33,121 nucleotides of DNA, taken from positions 1 through 33,121 of the forward strand of contig CAMODB010000001.1 of assembly GCA_946611195.1 (NCBI GenBank), written 5' to 3'. The position numbers and the translations under genes were made by a program. Position 1 is the stretch's first letter; every line of letters starts with the position of its first letter. The notes beneath the pieces were generated by a model, which saw nothing but the letters and a program-made list of their open reading frames with translations, was not told the DNA's origin and did not search any database. Below, one piece after another: positions 28,128 through 33,121 of this stretch. Source of the DNA: an uncultured Bacillota bacterium (lineage in GTDB: Bacteria; Bacillota_I; Bacilli_A; ML615J-28; CAG-313).

Positions 28128-30098
28128 TCACCTCGATTTTATTTCAAAAATAAGATCTCTAAGCCGCATAGCTTCTTCAAAATTAAGCTCTTTTGCGGCC
28201 TTTTTCATTTCAATCTCTAGGTTCTCAATAATTTTCTTTTTCTCAATTGTTGATAAATTTTCATAATCATTATCGACATGAGAATCATTTATTATTTCAT
28301 TAATTTTTAATTCTTCTTTAATATCTTTAACAATCGTATGCGGAATAATATTATGATCTTTATTATATTTAATTTGAATATTGCGACGACGATTTGTTTC
28401 CTCAATACATTCTTTCATTGATTCCGTCATCGTATCCGCATAAAAGATGACTTTACCATTAACATTACGCGCTGCCCGACCAGTAATTTGAATTAAACTT
28501 CTCGTACTTCTTAAGAAACCTTCTTTATCCGCATCAAGAATACAGATTAAGCTTACTTCCGGAATATCTAATCCTTCTCTTAATAAATTAATACCGACTA
28601 AAACATCATAATTACCAAGTCGTAAATTACGAATAATTTCTAATCTTTCGAGTGCTTTAATATTCGAATGTAGATAGGCAACTTTTATTCCCATCTCTTT
28701 TAAATAAGCAGTTAAATCTTCGGCCATCTTAATTGTAAGAGTCGTAATTAAAGTTCTTTCTTTATTTTTAATTCTTTCTTTAACATCAAAAATAATTTGA
28801 TCAATTTGATTTTTGGTTGGTCTAACTTCAATTTCTGGATCCACTAAACCGGTAGGACGAATTATTTGTTCTACTACTTCGGCTGAACGGGATAATTCAT
28901 AATCTCCTGGGGTTGCGGAAACATAAATAACTTGATCAATTTTTTGTTCAAATTCCTCAAAATTAAGAGGACGATTATCAAGAGCACTAGGTAAACGAAA
29001 ACCATATTCAACTAACGTATTTTTTCTTGCTCTATCACCATTAAACATTCCTCTTATTTGCGGGATTGTCGCATGTGATTCATCGATTACCATTAAATAA
29101 TCTTTTTTAAAGAAATCAAGTAATACGGAAGGAGTTTCGCCTTCATTACGTAGTGATAAATGACGAGAATAATTTTCAATACCGGAACAGAATCCTACTT
29201 CTTCAATCATCTCTAAATCATACATAGTTCGACTATGTATTCTTTCTTTTTCTAAAAGAAGTCCTTTTTGTTCAAAATATGCTTCTCTTTCTTTTAATTC
29301 TTCTTTAATTCTTCTTAAAGCTTCTTCTTTCTTATCTTGATTTAATACGAAATGTGTAGCCGGAAAGATGGAAATCATTTCACTGATTTTATTGATTTTA
29401 CCAGTTACAATATCATATGTACAAATCTTTTCAATTTCATTATCAAAAAAAGTTACGCGTATCGCTTCATTCTTTTCTGATGTGGGAATAATATCAACAT
29501 TATCTCCTTTAACCCTAAATGTTCCTCGACCAAATTCCATATTATTATGAACAAATTGCATAGAGACTAATCTTTCAATTAAATCATCTCTTTCAATAAT
29601 TTGTCCTCTTTTTAAGACTAACATGGAATTTTCATAATCATCAGGATCACCGATGCCATAAATACAGGATACACTGGCAACAATAATAACATCTCGTCTT
29701 TCTAGAATAGCTGCTGTTGCCGCATGACGCATTTGATCGATTTCATCATTGATTGAAGCATCTTTTTCCACATATAAATCTTTTGAGGGAACATAAGCTT
29801 CTGGTTGATAATAATCATAATAAGAAATGAAATATTCTACACTATTATTAGGAAATAAGCTTTTAAATTCCGCATATAATTGACCAGCTAAGGTTTTATT
29901 ATGAGCTAATACTAAAGTTGGTTTATTAACATTTTTAATAACATTAGCTATTGTAAAAGTCTTACCAGTACCTGTAGCTCCTAAAAGGGTTTGTTCTGGC
30001 ACCCCTAATAAGACATTTTCTGTTAATCTTTTAATAGCTTCAATTTGATCACCAAAAGGAGTATATTTAGATACTAATTCAAATTTATTATTTTCCAT
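28128..30098 (-). CDS. uvrB: Excinuclease ABC subunit UvrB
   Basis: [67 protein letters not shown]-terminal UVR motif [21 protein letters not shown]. Start likely ATG at 30098 (MENNKFEL). Confidence 0.97.
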   Translation of the reverse strand: MENNKFELVSKYTPFGDQIEAIKRLTENVLLGVPEQTLLGATGTGKTFTIANVIKNVNKPTLVLAHNKTLAGQLYAEFKSLFPNNSVEYFISYYDYYQPEAYVPSKDLYVEKDASINDEIDQMRHAATAAILERRDVIIVASVSCIYGIGDPDDYENSMLVLKRGQIIERDDLIERLVSMQFVHNNMEFGRGTFRVKGDNVDIIPTSEKNEAIRVTFFDNEIEKICTYDIVTGKINKISEMISIFPATHFVLNQDKKEEALRRIKEELKEREAYFEQKGLLLEKERIHSRTMYDLEMIEEVGFCSGIENYSRHLSLRNEGETPSVLLDFFKKDYLMVIDESHATIPQIRGMFNGDRARKNTLVEYGFRLPSALDNRPLNFEEFEQKIDQVIYVSATPGDYELSRSAEVVEQIIRPTGLVDPEIEVRPTKNQIDQIIFDVKERIKNKERTLITTLTIKMAEDLTAYLKEMGIKVAYLHSNIKALERLEIIRNLRLGNYDVLVGINLLREGLDIPEVSLICILDADKEGFLRSTRSLIQITGRAARNVNGKVIFYADTMTESMKECIEETNRRRNIQIKYNKDHNIIPHTIVKDIKEELKINEIINDSHVDNDYENLSTIEKKKIIENLEIEMKKAAKELNFEEAMRLRDLIFEIKSR

Positions 30099-30099
30099 T

Positions 30100-31014
30100 T
30101 TATTTACGCATATAAACGACATTCTTTGGATTTAATTCATCATAAAGAATATCTATATATTGTTCTTGTGTTTCCGAATATAAATAGCTAGTTAAACTAC
30201 ATTTAACTTCTTCACCTTTATTAGTTTTATATTCGATTTGAAGAACAGATTCTCGAGAATTACCTTGACCACGACCTCTAAATTTAAAAGTCTTAACTTC
30301 AGCTATTGCTTTAACACCATATAATTTTAAATAATTATTTTTATGTTCAGCACTCATTCCTTTAATTCTTTCAATAACATATGGAATTAACATCACATAG
30401 AATAAACCAATTAAAATTAAATAGATACCACTAGTTACAGCTAATGTATAACCATCTTTATCTGTTAAAGCTCCTCCTTTATTAAGACCTGAAAGGGACG
30501 CAATTAAAGGTAAACCATTTACTTGTAAACCACGATACATATTGCCATCACTAGCTTCTTTAAAACGTAACATCGAAACAAGTAACATAATGAATACATA
30601 TAAGCCACCAGCAAGGAGCGCACTATCAGTAAAGATGGGACCAGCTTCGACTTTCATCTTTTGACCTTCTAAATAGACAGGGAAACATTCAACTTTATTT
30701 ATACCATCTAAAGAAGCATAATATAATTTAACATCTTGATCTTTATAATATTTATTACCAAATTCTTTACTAGTAAGTTCAAAAGTTTCTTGGAATTTAT
30801 TACGATTAGTTGGTGAAGTAAATTCAACAATAACGATTACTCGACTCTTACTTTCTTTAATATCGACAACTTTACCGTCAACACTAACGGCATTCTTTTT
30901 AATTTGTTTATTGATTTTAATAGCTCTCACTAAATTAAGAACAAGATTATAAACGAAGATTCCTGCTCCTAAAAATGTAATGACTAAAAATAAAATGTTT
31001 ATCGCAAAATTCAT
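30100..31014 (-). CDS. Membrane protein with two soluble DUF3592-like beta segments
   Basis: N-terminal TM, segment [11 protein letters not shown]...[48 protein letters not shown], central TMs, second segment [15 protein letters not shown]...[46 protein letters not shown]. Confidence 0.55.
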   Translation of the reverse strand: MNFAINILFLVITFLGAGIFVYNLVLNLVRAIKINKQIKKNAVSVDGKVVDIKESKSRVIVIVEFTSPTNRNKFQETFELTSKEFGNKYYKDQDVKLYYASLDGINKVECFPVYLEGQKMKVEAGPIFTDSALLAGGLYVFIMLLVSMLRFKEASDGNMYRGLQVNGLPLIASLSGLNKGGALTDKDGYTLAVTSGIYLILIGLFYVMLIPYVIERIKGMSAEHKNNYLKLYGVKAIAEVKTFKFRGRGQGNSRESVLQIEYKTNKGEEVKCSLTSYLYSETQEQYIDILYDELNPKNVVYMRK

Positions 31015-31027
31015 AATTGTTTCCTTC

Positions 31028-31486
31028 CTATTTATGATATTCTTTATTATTGATTATCGTATATGCACGATATATTTGTTCTATCAAAATTAATCTCATC
31101 AATTGATGAGGAAAAGTGAAATTAGAAAAACTTAAAGCTAATTTACTTAATTTTCTTACTTCATCACTTAGACCATTAGATCCCCCGATGATAAAACATA
31201 ATTTACTATTACCATAGATAAATTGTTCTTTAATAAAATCAGCTAATTCAAGGCTGTTATATTTTTTACCGAGGATTTCTAAAGTAATAACAAAATCATT
31301 ATCATTTATTTTTTCAATGATATTTTTTCCTTCAAGTTCAATATTCTTTTTTATATCAGGAGTATTAACTTCTTTAACTTCGACGATACTAACATTATCA
31401 AAAGCTTGTAATCTTTTTAAATATTCATTAATACCATCTTTTAAATATTGTTCTTTTATTTTACCTACACAGATAACTTTAATCAT
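31028..31486 (-). CDS. rlmH: 23S rRNA (pseudouridine1915-N3)-methyltransferase RlmH
   Basis: VGKIKEQYLKDGINEYLKRL, FIIGGSNGLSDEVRKLSKLALSFSNFTFPHQLMRLILIEQIYRAYTIINNKEYHK. Confidence 0.97.
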   Translation of the reverse strand: MIKVICVGKIKEQYLKDGINEYLKRLQAFDNVSIVEVKEVNTPDIKKNIELEGKNIIEKINDNDFVITLEILGKKYNSLELADFIKEQFIYGNSKLCFIIGGSNGLSDEVRKLSKLALSFSNFTFPHQLMRLILIEQIYRAYTIINNKEYHK

Positions 31487-31487
31487 T

Positions 31488-32276
31488 TTAATAATCTTCC
31501 GAATTAATTAATTCTAAACCTTCCCCATAACCAACAATTTTTAAAGAAAAGGGTGGATTAGAACCAAAATTATTTTCTATTTCTTTTTTAACGATTTCCA
31601 CACTATTGCATTGTTTACTCAAATGACCTAATATAATTAATTTATTATCCACACTTATAAATTTCTTCAAATAATTATTACATTCTTTATTTGATAAATG
31701 ACCATTTCGGGATAAAATTCTTTCTATTAAAAAATATGGTCGTTCACTATTTGTTAACATTTCTACATCATGATTGGATTCAAATACCAATATCTTAATT
31801 TTAGATAATAAATTAAAATATTTTTCATATAAATAACCAGTATCCGTAATAATACCAAATGATTCATTAGTATTTAATTCTTTGACTATAAAGCCGAAAC
31901 AGCGTACGGTATCATGACTCATTTCTAGAGGTACAAGAGAGAATGCACCAACATCATATCGTTTTTCTTTTTCAATAAATATATGCGGGTATACCGCAAT
32001 ATTCTTATCTTTTTTTTGAATTTCTTCATAACTTTCTTCATTGATATAAAGTTTTGCGTTGGTTAATTTTAAGAAACGATTTAAATGTCCGACATGATCA
32101 TTATGTTCATGAGTAATAAAGATTGCGTCAATATCTTTTAATTCAATACCTTGTTCGTTTAAACGCTCTTTTGTTATTTTATAACTACGTCCCGTATCAA
32201 TTATTATTTTAGTTCCATTAGCTTCTAAATAAGTACAATTGCCTACGGAGCCACTACTTACTACGACAATTTTCAT
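31488..32276 (-). CDS. walJ: MBL-fold metallohydrolase, WalJ/YycJ-like
   Basis: SSGSVGNCTYLEANGTKIIIDTGRS, FITHEHNDHVGHL, FESNHDVEMLTNSERP, RNGHLSNKEC, ILGHLSKQCN; next to rlmH as in Bacillus. Confidence 0.9.
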   Translation of the reverse strand: MKIVVVSSGSVGNCTYLEANGTKIIIDTGRSYKITKERLNEQGIELKDIDAIFITHEHNDHVGHLNRFLKLTNAKLYINEESYEEIQKKDKNIAVYPHIFIEKEKRYDVGAFSLVPLEMSHDTVRCFGFIVKELNTNESFGIITDTGYLYEKYFNLLSKIKILVFESNHDVEMLTNSERPYFLIERILSRNGHLSNKECNNYLKKFISVDNKLIILGHLSKQCNSVEIVKKEIENNFGSNPPFSLKIVGYGEGLELINSEDY

Positions 32277-32294
32277 AGACTACCTCATTATATA

Positions 32295-32323
32295 ATTATA
32301 TCATTTATACCAATTTTTTTCAA
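32295..32323 (-). promoter_or_regulatory. Consensus sigma-70 type promoter for walJ
   Basis: TTGAAA (32318-32323), 17-nt spacer, TATAAT (32295-32300) with extended TGA. Confidence 0.85.
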
Positions 32324-32430
32324 GACATACAATTAAGTTATATACAAAAAATTAAGCTTTAAACTTGAACCCTTCTTTTATTTTATAATGTTCTTTCTCT
32401 TCTTTCTAAAATTCTCATAATAAAAGATGA

Positions 32431-32463
32431 TTAAATCTATTAAATCTATTAAATCTATTAAAT
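32431..32463. repeat. 9-bp short tandem repeat (ttaaatcta)x3 plus ttaaat
   Basis: Read directly in the intergenic region between divergent promoters. Confidence 0.95.
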
Positions 32464-32615
32464 TTTTAAGTCCTATATAAATATTTTTTAAAAATTATTT
32501 TTTATTTATAACATATTAAATAATTAATTAATTAAAAAACTTCACATAAATTTCACATTAGAAAAAAAAGTAATAAAAAAGTAGGTAAAAACAACCTTTT
32601 TTGCCACTTGAATGA

Positions 32616-32644
32616 TTGAAAAAAGGAACAAAATTTGTTATAAT
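32616..32644 (+). promoter_or_regulatory. Consensus sigma-70 type promoter for the PrsA-like gene
   Basis: TTGAAA (32616-32621), 17-nt spacer, TATAAT (32639-32644). Confidence 0.88.
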
Positions 32645-32694
32645 ACATATGTTATTGAACTGATGACAAAATAAAAAAAGAAAGGAAAATTAAA

Positions 32695-33121
32695 ATGTTT
32701 AAAAAGATTTTACCGGTCGGTATTGCGGTAATATTAATCGTAGTTATTGCGGTAACCGTTAGCTTAGTTAAAAAAGCTAATGATCGTACACCTACATTAA
32801 GTAATGCTGATCAAACTTACGCAAGTTATGGTGATTTAAACCTAACTTATGATCGTCTTTATACCTATATGAAGAACAATTACGGCGTTAATGAACTTCT
32901 TGATATGGTAGACGAAAAACTATATGCTGACGAACTTTCTAAACTAGATGTTAATAGTGAAGAATACGTCAACTATGTAAAAGATAAAGTTTTTAAAACT
33001 CATGAATTATCAGAAATGACTGACAGTGAAAAAGTAGCTGCTCAAGAATCCTGGGATGATTTGATTTTATCTTTAAAGATGACTGGTTTATTAAAGAATG
33101 CTGATATCGATGATTCAACAT
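32695..33121 (+). CDS. Partial CDS: PrsA/SurA-like membrane-anchored foldase (peptidylprolyl isomerase family), truncated by window end
   Basis: Absent from the ORF track (no stop in window). Translates as MFKKILPVGIAVILIVVIAVTVSLVKKANDRTPTLSNADQTYASYGDLNLTYDRLYTYMKNNYGVNELLDMVDEKLYADELSKLDVNSEEYVNYVKDKVFKTHELSEMTDSEKVAAQESWDDLILSLKMTGLLKNADIDDST...; RBS AAAGGAAA and promoter upstream. Confidence 0.65.
   Translation, partial: MFKKILPVGIAVILIVVIAVTVSLVKKANDRTPTLSNADQTYASYGDLNLTYDRLYTYMKNNYGVNELLDMVDEKLYADELSKLDVNSEEYVNYVKDKVFKTHELSEMTDSEKVAAQESWDDLILSLKMTGLLKNADIDDST

Noticed and set aside
29368-29550. + strand ORF of 60 aa
   Set aside because: Antisense to uvrB.
31317-31511. + strand ORF of 64 aa
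   Set aside because: Antisense to rlmH.
31646-31654. Perfect DnaA-box-like TTATCCACA in walJ (another near 1567), next to an AT-rich intergenic region, suggesting oriC
   Set aside because: Only isolated copies, both inside coding sequence; none in the AT-rich intergenic region; no dnaA/dnaN nearby.
32431-32463. Tandem 9-bp repeats considered as a CRISPR array
   Set aside because: Repeats are directly adjacent with no spacers, far too short, and no cas genes are present.

Overview
AT-rich 33.1 kb chromosomal window, probably from a Bacillota/Bacilli-type or Mollicutes-related bacterium (taxonomy inferred from gene content only). It uses the standard bacterial code: Trp is read from TGG, and uvrB ends in a real TGA stop. 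Most genes are on the - strand. From right to left: a truncated PrsA/SurA-like gene on + at the window end; a ten-gene - strand run (walJ-like MBL, rlmH, DUF3592-like membrane protein, uvrB, mnmA, recD2, NUDIX, ABC-F, and two tandem NAGPA-type phosphodiester glycosidases) ending at a hairpin terminator; comEA-comEC; rpsT; holA (+); pgsA-recA-upp; recU (+); and a ten-gene aromatic-pathway operon (aminotransferase, chorismate mutase, aroB, aroC, aroE-aroK fusion, aroQ, aroA, tyrA, DAHP synthase, and a small SDR-like ORF), followed by a vWA lipoprotein. The most unusual item is the last operon gene (1462-2079). It aligns by eye along a short-chain dehydrogenase fold but has lost the Gly-rich loop, the NNAG motif, the catalytic Ser and the catalytic Lys. 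It is translationally coupled (TAATG) to DAHP synthase, which suggests a pseudoenzyme. Second is a shared PKKKCGKKS-TM-basic C-terminal signal on the two tandem glycosidases. No tRNA, rRNA, CRISPR array or recognisable mobile element was found. All family calls are by eye; no database search was run.
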